Shown here: in pieces, positions 44,501 through 54,879 of the stretch
How the letters are laid out: every line of letters starts with the position of its first letter
How positions within the stretch are numbered: the stretch's first letter is position 1
NCBI RefSeq assembly: GCF_000340215.1
Contig: NW_006921540.1
Span: forward strand, 1,358,377-1,422,376
Direction of reading: 5' to 3'
Length of the DNA: 64,000 nt
DNA from: Pseudocercospora fijiensis CIRAD86
Lineage: Eukaryota; Ascomycota; Dothideomycetes; Mycosphaerellales; Mycosphaerellaceae
Program-made: the position numbers and the translations under genes
The notes under the pieces: model-generated
What the model was told of the DNA's origin: nothing
Seen by the model: only the letters and a program-made list of their open reading frames with translations
Databases searched by the model: none

Positions 44501-46045
44501 GTAAAGGCTTCCGAGAACCTATTAGTCTCTAGAGGAAGGTTAGCATCTCTAATCGTAACTACGTTAAACTTTTATATAGCGTTAATTAGACGGTACTTCT
44601 TTAGTTCCCTAGGAGCTGTCTTCTTTTAAATAAGGAAGTATAGATTGCGATATAAGGCATAGGAAGGCTTAAGTATGCCGGCCTTTACGCGCTACCGTAT
44701 TATATCCTTAACTATACCTCGTAGGCTTAGGTTTAGCTTAAAACCTAGGTAGGCCTAAGGCTTATATTCGATTGTTCGGATCTTCTACGGAGGGGCAACC
44801 TCCGGGTTAATCCTACCTAGGTAAGTGAAGTTATATACTAATACGGCTTCGCGGTTGTATAGAAGCTTATATAGCAGGTTAAGCTTAAGATCCGAAAGCT
44901 CTATACTAGGTTTGATTTTCGCAAGCCTTTCTAGTATTAGCCTTAAACCCCTAGGAATAGTAGAGAACTTTTTAGTAATATATCTCTAGTCGTACGGACT
45001 ATTCCTAGGTAGCAAAGTTGCTTCCTAATTAAGACACTTTTGTCGCTAGTTAGGATTCCCGCTAGGATTAGACCTATCGGTAATATATACGCTACCTTTT
45101 ACGGGCTTAATCTTATTAGCTACCCTCTTATATAGAGTATATATACTAATCGATTGTCGAACCCGAGCTCGCTCTCTTTATCGCTAGGCCTAGAGATTAG
45201 CGTAATAAAACAGCGCGTAAACTTCCTTAGAAGTCTCCTTAAGTCGATAGGTATATAGCTAGTAGTCCTAATTTATAACGCCGGCGAAAACGTTAGATTC
45301 GTAATAATACCCCCGGGGTAGCATTAGATTCGTGCTCTAATTAGTTAGTTCGGGTAGACCCGCGTCCGGTAGTAATGCCTCCGGTAACGATATATAAGAT
45401 AGTATTATTACCTTAACTCGTATAGTAGGTATAGGTAGTCGTTGTATTATACTCGCTATCGCTTCGAGCATTCGTCTTCTTAGTATAGAACCTAGAAACT
45501 TGCCTTAACGTACAGAGCGGCGCACTTCTAGAAATAACCTATTTAAGCTATACTAACTTATAGCGCAGATTGCCGGTCTTACAACCGCGCCGTAGCGTTT
45601 CCCGAAGACCGTCTAGAAGTAGTAAGGATATCCTCGTAGGACTTGTAGCTAGTATTACCGATATAACTAGTAAATACGACTCGGTTGCCCTTCTAGTTAG
45701 CGATAGTTCCCTCCTAGGAGCTATCGTCGTAGTTGCGCTAGATACTACGAGTTATACGAGACTATAGTCGACCTAGAATAATTAGCGTATTTAGGTCGGC
45801 GGCAATCTAGAAGGTAAAGGAAAAGCATATACCGAAGGCGTCTACTATAACATTATAGTAGGCACCTACTAGCGTAACCTCCCTATTTACTCCCTATATA
45901 CCGGGGGAAATGTCTCTATTTATTAGCAGCCTAAGTTATTTAGCCTAACGCTTACTTATAATAAGTAACTCTAAACTATTATTAAGTATTACTAGCATCT
46001 ACTAACTATAGCTTCCGATAGTAACTTAAATATAGATAGTAGGGA
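41570..46045 (-). pseudogene. E pol: protease, RT, RNase H, integrase
   Basis: Reading down the minus strand: a protease-like block near 46035-45970 (SLELLIIS, from a DSGSEL-type motif), followed by FGICFSFTFWIAADL near 45820; RT at about 44830-44130 with FSGYDWIPLYPNSRDLTSF and MPFLDDIGIKGP near 44280, a spelling typical of one fungal Gypsy group; RNase H ending at 43504-43430 with FNFDVFYVPRKKYTRPDSLS; integrase at about 43200-42300 with ILDNATTNIAKEVW and WSNDIVKRGYRSL. No chromodomain is visible at the end (about 41570), unlike A, D and G. TAG codons interrupt the frame throughout. Confidence 0.9.
45293..45333. repeat. CCCCCGGGG palindrome, copy 4, flanked by a 10-bp direct repeat
   Basis: TTAGATTCGT at 45293-45302 and again at 45324-45333 flank AATAATACCCCCGGGGTAGC plus A. 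The direct repeat looks like a target duplication. Confidence 0.75.
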
Positions 46046-46049
46046 CGAC

Positions 46050-48440
46050 GGCGAAGGAACGGGTAACTACGGAAAGGTCTATATTATTAGGAATAGAGTA
46101 AAGTTCCTTAGGTCGAGGAGATCCTACTCGACCGATTTATTAGCTAGTAAATCGGACAGCCTTAATTAAAACTAAAACTAGAGTAGGGTCGGTATTATTA
46201 CTATCCCCTCGGCCTATCTCCTTAACTCCCTCTTTGTTAGCATTATCGATAGTCTCTTAGTTCTCGTAGGTTACCGATTCGCCTTCTACTAACTCTTAGG
46301 CACCTAAAAATTTAGGAAGGAACTATAGGGAAGAGACGTCGATATAGTCTTCTCGTCCCTATTTTCGTCGGAAGGTAGCGAGGTCTTTTATAAAGGTAGC
46401 ATCGTTAGGGATTCGGCTCTAGAATAGGTTAGTAGGCAAACCGTATACTAGCAGCTCTCCTATAGAAACGTTAGACTTAAGGTCTAAGAACTATAAAGCC
46501 TAGAAGAGAGCGTTTGCCTTTGTATCTACGGAGTTAGCTAGGCTAGCACTATACTTATTTATATACCTATTAAAGCGAAAGCTCTTTAGATCGGATAACT
46601 TCCGCTTATAGGCCGGTAGATTAGCTAGGCCTAGGGTACTACTAATGTCGGTAGTAGCATCTTCTATATCGACCTCTAGAGTCTCTAGGACGACTAGGCT
46701 CTCTATAGGTAGGGTACTAGGTACGGTGCTAGGTGCGGTGCTAGATCGGGTAGCGCGGTCTATAGCTGTCTAGAGAGTCTTAGTTTTAGCGGTTAACTCT
46801 CGTTATTGTTTAGCCTTATTAGCCGCCTTGTTCTTTAGTACCCTAGTAGGGGCTACCGTACTAGGGCGAGTAGGGTTCTGCGGGCTCTTACTCTTGTTTT
46901 AGGACTAGGTTTAGGACCTTATAGCAGCGTAGACATCTATACTATTCTTAGTAACCGCGTAAACATTAGTAACTGCGTCCGGGTCCTAAGAAACAAAGTT
47001 AACTTTAATAGGCTCGGTAGTACTGTTACTACTTCGCTCCTTAACCTGTTTAGCCCTAACCTTCTAAGTTTCTCGTTTAGTAATAGCGGCGAGGGTACTA
47101 TTCCTAGTATCCTTAAACTCGATCTTGCCGCTATACTTCTTCTCTAAAAGGGTCCTTAGCTAAGGTAGCTTTAGGGCTCTCTAATCCTATTCGAAATCAA
47201 TCTTGTCGCCGGTATCTATATAGTAGAAGCGACTATTTATTTATATAATAAGCTTCCTATTAAGAAGCTCTTTCTAGACCGGGTAGGACGATTAGATATG
47301 TTTGTAACCGCCGCATATCTAGCACTTACTATCTAGGTTAGAATAGATCTTCCGTATAGCGTAGATATCTACTAAAAGGGCTTTAGGGTAGTTAGGGTCT
47401 AAAACCTAGTAGACCGGTAGTATATCGCCTAGTATAGTAGTATCGATAACTTCCCTAACTCGTTATAATACCTTCGTATTTAGGTTAAGTCGGGCTACGG
47501 ATTCGGCTAAGTCCGCAACGTCTTAAGAGTGCTTAGTAATAGTAGGAGTTACGGTCTTAGGACTACTTTGCGATTTAGGAAGGAACTTAGGTCCCTTACT
47601 TCCTAAGGCTTCTTTCCTAACCTACGCTAGGTTATTCCGGTCTTCGCTATAGGTAAACTTCCTCGTATCGGCGGTGCTATTAATATCGGCCTTAATATAT
47701 ACTAGGACCTCTTTGTATTTCCTAAAGCTCTTAGGATTAGCCTCGCTAAGCTTATAGCGACGGAAGATACGCTAAGCTATAGGCTACGGCAACCCCTAGA
47801 GGAGCAGCCTCGTTCTCTAAGAGTTTTCGAGGTTACTCTACTCGATGCCGTCCGCTAACTCGACAAATTCGCAGACGTACCCCTTTAGGTCGTTATCCTT
47901 AGTGCGCCTTACTAAGTAAAGGGCCTCGAGCTACGCGCGACTGCCTTTAATGCGACGGCTATCGCGCTCCCGATACTCCCTTAGAAAAGCTAACTTAAAG
48001 GTCTCCTAGTTAGTATTAGACTTGTCGTCCTTTTCTAAGTAGCTAACTAGGGTTCTAAGGGTTCGGTAAAGCTTAGTACTAGTAGTCCTCGTAAGGGACC
48101 GGATCTTATACTAGTCGGACTCTCTATCGAGCTCGTACTTAATTAAGCCTTCCTTAAAACGCTCTATATATACTATAGCGTTCTACCCTTCGAATAAGGG
48201 ATTTGCACTACTCCCTAGTTCTAGTAGGCGACGCTTGTTTTAACGGAGAAGCTTAGTTTGCTTCTCCATCATCTTTATAAGAATAGTATAGAGCGCCTCT
48301 AGCGTAGAGGGCATAGGAGGCTTACTTATATTAACTAGTCGCCGCCTAATTTCTTCGTTAATAGGATTAGGGGCGGTTTCGGATTCAGAGGATTCCGCTA
48401 ATTCTTAATGCTCGTTTTCGCTAGAGCTAGAGCTTATTCG
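46050..48440 (-). pseudogene. E gag with zinc knuckle
   Basis: The minus-strand frame begins near 48440 with an acidic stretch and PPMPSTLEALYTILIKMM, continues through a capsid-like region (ANPLFEGQNAIVYIERFKEG near 48190) and a zinc knuckle at about 47335-47293 reading CWICGGYKHIWSSYP (CX2CX4HX4C with the last Cys changed to Tyr). The C-terminal 1.2 kb are charged and Ser/Thr-rich and lead into the protease. The 48603-49249 stretch upstream is the untranslated leader. Confidence 0.82.
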
Positions 48441-48573
48441 ATTGTTATAAACTAGTTGAAATGAAATGCTATATCAAAATGAAATGCTATATAAATGTGT
48501 TTTTAGTGTCTTCAGTTTGTTTAGTTTATTGTAATATTGCTATACGAGAGAGTAGTATATTAGGCTATTCTCT

Positions 48574-48602
48574 CCTAGTATTACCTCCGGGGTAGTATTA
48601 GG
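48574..48602. repeat. CCTCCGGGG palindrome, copy 5 (in E leader)
   Basis: CCTAGTATTACCTCCGGGGT followed by AGTATTAGG, upstream of E gag. Confidence 0.7.
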
Positions 48603-49249
48603 ATTTAGCCTCCTAGGGGTCGCCTAACTACCTCTAGGAGCTTAGTTTAGTAAATTTAGACGAAAGCCGCTCGGAGGGAGAGACTCTAATCTCTGTTTAT
48701 ACCTAGATCCTAGAAACTAGCTCGTATCTCCTTTAGCTAGGTAGGGGGGCGGTAGCCTTCTTTTTCTAGTAGAAGGCTAAGTACTATATAAGCGAGGCTG
48801 CGAATCTAGGAACGCCCTACCCGATTAATAGGGGACTCCCCGGCTATCCGACCTACAATCCGTATTTACTATTAATTAATAGTCTTAGTAAACTAAGCAA
48901 GGCCGATAGGTAATTAGTCTATCTCCTCCTTAGGCGGGGCTTATCTCGAGCAAGCGGTGCTAAATAGGTCTTCGACCCGGAGCTAAGTCCTTAGAAGCTA
49001 GCTATAGCTATAGACTAGGCCCTAAGCTGTAATAGTCCTAGGGGTTTGTAGCTTTTTAGGGTTAAAGAGATGCCCTCGTTAAGAGGTTCCTTCGCTTATC
49101 GTAATAGCCCTTCGAGATACTTCTATATCGTCGGTATCGTAGGCTCTTATCGTGCCCTCGCTCTAGTTATAGCTATTCGTACCCTAGGACTACCTTCGAC
49201 ATACCCGAACCTATTAGATATAAAGAGATAGCCCTACCTTCGGCTCTAA

Positions 49250-49529
49250 TAAAGAACGGAAACTAATACTACTACTACTACTAGCAGCAATAGTATAGGC
49301 TACCGAGGGTAATATAACCTATAACAATATAGGCAGCTATATTTACTATAATAGGATAACAAGACGGTTGCTTAGGCTAATAACTAGAGCCCTACAATAT
49401 AGGCATTATAGAAGTGTAATATAAACAATATACTATACGAGGTTAGTGCTCTATCTACAATATAGAAGGAGGCCTCTTATATAGGCTTAAAACTCGGCCT
49501 AGGTATATAGGGCCGGTTATTAGCTAATA
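49250..49529 (-). repeat. 5' LTR of E
   Basis: This 280-bp repeat matches 37059-37338. The bases just inside (complement of 49249 downward, TTAGAGCCGAAGGTAGGGCT) form the probable primer-binding and leader start; the same string occurs at 57711-57730 at the start of element F. Confidence 0.93.
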
Positions 49530-49580
49530 CTATACTACGAAGTAGATAGCAAGCCTACGAGAGAGAAACTTTAACGAGAA

Positions 49581-50294
49581 ATTCTCTATAATACGTAGCG
49601 CTATTATATAGCTATAGATGCGTACTAAGTCTAGCAACTCGAAGAAGAATTAAGATAGCGTATTAGCGACCGAGGAGGAGATCGATAGTATACTAGTAGA
49701 GTCGAGGTCTTATAAGCGAAGCATAAGATAATATAGGCTCCTAGTTATTTAGAGTAACGTACTATATAAATAACTAGGCGTATTACTCTTATTTACTTAT
49801 AACCTATATCCTAGGATACTCTTCTTGTACTTTTTATACTCTTTTCTAATACCTTACCTATAATCGCTCCGTAATAACCGAGTAAATATAAGCTATAGGA
49901 TTTCCGCTCGGTACCTTAGACTTCGAGATACGGCGGAGTTAATTCTCTATAATACGTAGCGCTATTATATAGCGACAGATACGTACTAAGTCCGGCAACT
50001 CGAAGAAGAATTAAGACAGCGACCGAGTAGGAGATTAATAGTATATTAGTAGAGTCGAGGTCTTATAAGCGAAGTACGAGATAATATAGGCTCTTAGTCG
50101 TATAGAGTAACGTGCTGTATAAATAACCAGGCGTACTACTCTTATTTACTTACGACCTATATCCTAGGATACTCTTCTCGTACTTTTTATACTCTTTTCT
50201 AATACCTTACCTATAAGCGCTCCGCGACAACCGAGTAAATATAAGCTATAGGGTTTCCGCTCGGTACCTTAGCCTCCGAGATAGGGCGGAGTTG
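49581..50294. repeat. 361-bp tandem duplication in the tail of H1
   Basis: The unit starting ATTCTCTATAATACGTAGCG occurs at 49581 and again at 49942. H2 has it only once (about 53215 down to 52855), so the duplication arose in H1 or an ancestor of it. The copies differ by scattered transitions and a small indel. Confidence 0.9.
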
Positions 50295-50822
50295 AATTTA
50301 GAGCGATAGCCGGCACTCGTAGCCGGTATATAGAGACGGTTATAGGCCTTTTCTTGCTAAATAACTAGCTTATTTAGTATATCCTACGTAATATTTCTTA
50401 TATTTCCTAGCAATAGGCCTAGGTTACTTATAAGATTACTATAGCTAGTAAGGGCATTACTGAAGAATATCTATACTATAGTAGGATACTATTATTACGC
50501 CGGCTATTTATTAAAAGGAGGCTTTCGCCTATTACTATACCGGCTATATATACCGGCTATATTTTAAAGTTTGCCGTACCTACCTTTTTTAGCTATACCT
50601 ACCTTCTTTCCTTACTCTAACGTTACTATAATATAGGCTTGCGCGACGCTTACTCTATTGCCTAGCGATACCGCGATACTACCTCTCTCGCTATATTTAA
50701 CCTTCGTATCGATACCTATACCTCTACGCTCTATATCTACTATCTCCGTAATACCCTCGCTCCGCGCGCGCTTTTATATACCTTTATAACGCACTTTTTT
50801 CCTTAATTCGACGACTTTTATA

Positions 50823-51720
50823 ATACCGAGTCTGCTTAACTAAGTTACGACGCCTCGTAAGAAGGGACCTACTACTTCTACGGGTCGTAATAAGACCGGA
50901 AATAGTAGAACGAGTATAGTATATTAACGTAAGAAGGCTGCTACTACTACCGCTAGATCTAGTACTAGAAAGGGCGTCGCGAGTAAGGCTCTATATAAGA
51001 CAACGGCGGGCAAGGCTCTATATAAGACAACGACTAGCGCTTCTACTACTAGTAGTAACAATCGTACGAAGCGTCGATAGCGCCTAGGAAGTAAGTCCTA
51101 TTTATAGCCGGTAGCGTAGCCGGTAGCGTAGCCGGTATTCTTACTATCTTTTTACTAATCCTTCTTTAGCCGTAGCTCTCCGTAAGATTCGGAAGTATTA
51201 GAAGAGTTCTAATCTCCTAATCCGTAAAGCTCCTTTCTAACGACTTGTTCGCGAAATTGCCTAGAATTATAGAACGGACCTTCGCTTCTAAGCCTCCGCG
51301 ATAGGCGCCCTTTAAAAGGCTATAGAAGCCTACCTAGTTCGTATCTTCGAATATATATTTCTCTTCTACCTCTTTTCGGACTATACTAATACTATTTTAG
51401 CGGTTAACCTTATAGCTATCTTAGCCTATCTACGCGAAGCGTATAACGATTATAGACAAGGATTTTAAAGCACTCGATTAGATTCTAAAAGGCTAGAATA
51501 TCTATATTCGAGATAGTGCTAAGTAGGATAGATGTTCTAGTAGGAAGGATGTTCGTAGTGTCGTCTATAAGCTTTTCTATATACGAAATAAGCCGCTATT
51601 ATACGGCGCTATATACCGCGCTCTAAATACTCTCTAAGTATATATATATAGTATAGTGTACTTTATTAGCCGTACGGAATAGAAGTCTTCGAAAATCCCG
51701 TTAGTACTAAGGAGTTAAAA
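50823..51720 (+). pseudogene. Histone H3-like gene in element B, copy 2 (best copy)
   Basis: Exon 1 (50823-51090) starts at a probable RIP-changed ATG (now ATA) and encodes a tail with TARSSTRKG, KTTAGKAL and RTKRRxRLG, reminiscent of the ARKSTGGKAP and RPG parts of H3. The intron 51091-51169 splits the next codon; splicing gives GTVALRKIRKY, then NLLIRKAPF, RLVREIA, TDLRF, ASAIGAL, AIEAYLVRIFE, all close to canonical H3. After a frame break at about 51350-51425 (second intron or indel) comes YAKRITIIDKDFKALD, the alpha3 segment, and then a further open frame to about 51720, a C-terminal extension not found in normal H3. Stops are all TAG/TAA of the RIP type. This is an H3 gene carried by a repeat, not the host copy. 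Confidence 0.85.
51091..51169 (+). other. 79-bp intron with GCCGGTAGCGTA repeats in the H3-like gene
   Basis: GTAAGT donor, TTTACTAATC branch site, TTCTTTAG acceptor. Removing it joins GGA-A to CC-GTA and restores Gly-Thr-Val-Ala of H3. Three GTAGCCGG units sit between donor and branch. Confidence 0.85.
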
Positions 51721-51889
51721 GGCCGGCTACGCTGCCGGCTACGCTGCCGGCTACGCTACTAGCTACGCTGCTAGGTTTTTTAAAGAACTAAAAGAAGATA
51801 GACATTCCGGTTAATTTGTATTAGTTTGGATTTTTATAAAAAGAAAACAGGGAAAAATAAGGAAGGTTAAAGAGCCTAATGCTTATAGT

Positions 51890-52265
51890 TATAGGCATTA
51901 TCCCTATTTTCTAGACTATATTATATACCTACCTTCGTAACTCTACCTAATACTCCCTCTAAATATCCTTATACTCTACCTACTAGAAATTCAACTAGGT
52001 ACCTAGACCTACAGCCACCTCTATATCTTTTGCTATCTTCTATAGGTTAAAGGACTCCTCTATAGTAGCCTCTACCTCCTTATATAATACGAAGTTACTG
52101 CCTACCCTATCCTTAATATCTCCTAAATAACTAAGAGTTCTAAGGAACGAACCAGTATTCGGCCTTAGTACAGCGAGTAACTAGTAGAACGTTCTATAGA
52201 GCTGCCTTACAGCTCTTTTATATACTATACCGATACCGAGGGAGGAGCTATCCTAGTACTTAATA
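51890..52265 (-). pseudogene. Unidentified coding relic of element B (minus in B2)
   Basis: This is the B2 counterpart of 15215-15560, with fewer changes. The frame contains GIVYKRAVRQLYR, LRPNTGSFLRTLSYLGD and KEVEATIEESFNL. The product is unknown. Confidence 0.4.
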
Positions 52266-53604
52266 TTAGAGAATAGTTTAGTTAGAAAGTGTTAGAACTT
52301 CTTAAGGAGGGCTTCTAAGGAAATCGATAAGTTCTACCTAGATCTAGATAATAACATTCTACCGAGCAGTTAGGGAATCAAATAGCGAGCGGAAGGATAA
52401 AATTCATACCTAATAAGTGCAGTTTCTAAACTAAACTATAATAGCTTGTATATATATATACTTTTGATTAGTTAGTGCCCTTAGCTAATTGTCTATAGAT
52501 TTAGGGTTATATAAGTACCTTCCTATAACTGAAAAATGCCGGCTACGCTACCGGCTACACTCTCGTATCTTATAAAGGGCTTGCTTCGAGTTACGTAGAC
52601 ATTCTTATACTTCTTAGAAACCGATAAATTCTATAGTTCGAACTAGCTAATCCTATAGTTACTTAGCAAACCAACCTAAACCAAACTAGATCTTCGGCTT
52701 AGCAAACTAAACTAAACTAACCCGAACTACTACGGGGTCTAAATATAATAAATATCTATACTACGGTAGGCTATACTAAATAAGCTAGCTATTTAGTAGG
52801 AAGAGGCCTACTACCGTCTCTATATATTAGCTACGAGTGCCGGCTATATCTCTAAATTTAACTGCGCCCTATCTCGAAGGCTAAGGTATACTACCGAGCG
52901 GAAATCCTATAGCTTATATTTACTCGGTCTTCGCGGAGCGCTTATAGGTAATATATTAGAAAACTATATAAAAAGTATAAGAAGAGCATCTAAGGATAGA
53001 GGTCGTAAGTAAATAAGAGTAGTACGCCTAGTTATTTATATAGTACGTTACTCTAAACGACTAAGAGCCTATATTATCTCGTACTTTGCTTATAAGACCT
53101 CGACTCTACTAATCTACTATCGATCTCCTCCTCGGTCGCCGCCTTAATTCTTCTTCGAGTTGCTAGACTTAGTACGTATCTATAGCTGTATAATAGCGCT
53201 ACGTATTATAGAAAATTTCTCGTTAAAGTTTCTCTCTCGTAGGCTTACTATCTGCTTTATAGTATAGAGGGTTAAACTTTAAAGTACTAATACTAAAGAA
53301 TCTCCTTATAGTTAGGATATTAGGAGTTCTTAGGACCTTTATATCTTAGGTCTAAAAAGAGACGTATTATAGACGTTCTATCGCCCTTTCGCTTACTATC
53401 TACTAGGTCGCGATATATAAAGAAACTAGTCTAAATATAGCTCGTCTCTGTAATAGCCGAGTAAGTATAGGGCGCTAGATTTCTACCTCGTACGTTAGAT
53501 TTAGATACGGCGCGGAGATAAAATTAGAAGTATAGCTAGTATATATAGCTAGTAAAAGGATGCGAAAATAGGTCTCCTCCTAGGTTAATCTAATAACTAA
53601 ATAT

Positions 53605-54190
53605 AAATTCTAATTAATCCGCTATAAACCGACGGCGAATTTTAGCTAGAAGCTATATATCTTTATATTAAAGACTAACCCGCTTCGTAGAGATAGTAAG
53701 GAGGTTTAAAAGCTTAAACTCGGTTATAAGAAATGCCTCCGTAGCTTTCTAAAGAGTACTAATCGCCTTAGCTGTAAATCGTATACTAGACTAAAAATTT
53801 AATATAATTTCTCAGACGAGTCGCTAGAAGGGAGTCTTAGGGATTAAAAGCTCGGTCCCTCTTTTATCTTAGAATAGCCGAATCTAGCGAAGGGTAATAG
53901 TATCTAGTTTAAAGTGCTACGTTTTTACAATTTATCGTCGAGACCTACCTTCTACCCTTTTTCCTTATAGAAGAATAACTTTTCTTCGCGATAGTCTTTA
54001 TCTGTCTACTCTTTTTAGCCGCTTTAGCCTCCTTCTATCTACTTAAAGCCTTTTTATTTTTCGGTACTATTTTCCGAGGAACCCCCTTCCTTTATATATA
54101 CCGTAGATAGTCTTACTCTTCTAATATCTCGTTCTCGCTATAGTCTTCCTATACTTAGCTTGCTTTACCCTTACCCTATTCTAGGCTCTA
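53605..54190 (-). pseudogene. Histone H3-like gene in element H, copy 2 (uninterrupted)
   Basis: This minus-strand copy shows the H-type histone without the LINE. After a basic tail the core runs from about 53930 to 53610: HFKLDTITLR, KRGTELLIPKTPF, EIILNF, SSIRFTAKAISTL, KATEAFLITEFKLLNLLTIS, TKRVSL, KDI, LLAKIRRRFIAD. Every secondary-structure block of H3 is represented in order. It differs from canonical H3 more than the B version does, especially in loop 1 and in the alpha2-loop2 region, as variant or centromeric H3 proteins do, but I cannot assign it. Stops are of the RIP type. Confidence 0.78.
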
Positions 54191-54512
54191 AAAGTAACTT
54201 TATATATATTCGGCCGACGAAGGTATATCGCTAAGACCTATAAAATTAATAAGCCTATAATCGTAAAGAGACATTTAAGTAATTCTATACTTCTTGCCTT
54301 CTAGGTTAAATAGTCTTCTTTTAAACCGTCGTAGTAGGTCCTCGTTAGATTCGTTATTAAAATAGTCGCTAAAGGAAGGGGAGGCGGCCGACTTAGTAAG
54401 GCCTAAATAGCCGAATCCTTAAGGTATATTTATCTTTTAGAATATAGAAAAAGGGAAGAAGGAAAGGAAGAGCGAATAGAGATTTAGAAATAGTTAGTAG
54501 GTAAGCGGAGTA

Positions 54513-54708
54513 GGTTGCTATAGCAACTAGTCTATTTAGGAATTCGAAATATATTAGGGATATATACCGGCTATATACGCTAGCTATATTACCTTCTATA
54601 TAAGCGCTTCGTTACTATAGTAACTACTCTCTTTAGGAATTCGAAATATATTAGTAATATATTCTAGCTATATACGCCGGCTATATTACCTTCTACGTAA
54701 ACGCTTCG
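54513..54708. repeat. 98-bp tandem duplication around a GCCGG intron-like segment (H2)
   Basis: TTGCTATAGCAACTAG at 54513 and TTACTATAGTAACTAC at 54611 start two copies, each with AGGAATTCGAAATATATTAG and a GCCGG-type core. H1 has one copy (about 30820-30925). Confidence 0.8.
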
Positions 54709-54879
54709 TCTCCTTAAAGCTGCTCTAAGCCTATATACGCTTTCGCTTCTCGACCTAGTATCGCCTTCTACCTCTACCCTCCTCCTCTCTATTATCGCTA
54801 ATAAGGGTTTTACTTAGACTAAATTTTGTATTCTCTTCGCGCTTCTAGGTTTCTTCGATCTTAAGGTTTTCTAATTCCT

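Larger units (their letters stand above)
37059..49529 (-). mobile_element. 12.5-kb Gypsy element E with 280-bp LTRs
   Basis: Two 280-bp LTRs (37059-37338 and 49250-49529) flank 12 kb of minus-strand coding sequence. A CTAT duplication lies outside (37055-37058 and 49530-49533), and H2 shows the unoccupied site around 53255-53280. A purine tract on the minus strand (complement of 37339-37356) adjoins the left LTR, so that is the 3' LTR. Order on the minus strand: gag (48440-46050), protease, RT, RNase H, integrase (to about 41570), then an extra ORF (40279-37600). The 100-N gap lies between integrase and the extra ORF. The size is well above the usual 6-8 kb. Confidence 0.9.
17005..50399 (+). 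mobile_element. hAT element H, copy 1, split by D, LINE and E
   Basis: H1 is made of four pieces: 17005-19581, 28048-31730, 36658-37058 and 49530-50399, about 7.5 kb in all. It starts TAGACCCCGTAGTAGTTCGG, nearly the same bases as B, and carries an N-terminal unidentified ORF, a hAT transposase and a histone H3-like gene, all on the plus strand. The three gaps are filled by chromovirus D, a LINE and Gypsy E, each with target duplications. The inverse copy H2 shows the empty sites for the LINE and E. The right end lies near 50399, where it meets inverse element B2. Continuity across D rests on the GTAGT duplication only, since H2 lacks that part. Confidence 0.65.
50400..52741 (-). mobile_element. 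Element B, copy 2, uninterrupted, inverse orientation
   Basis: Read on the minus strand, it starts TAGACCCCGTAGTAGTTCGG and ends near GCTAGGAAATAT, matching B1 on both sides of chromovirus A. It gives the full length of B, about 2.34 kb. It contains the H3-like gene on the plus strand (antisense to the B start) and the short unidentified relic on the minus strand. It lies directly between the tail of H1 and the tail of inverse H2. Confidence 0.7.
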
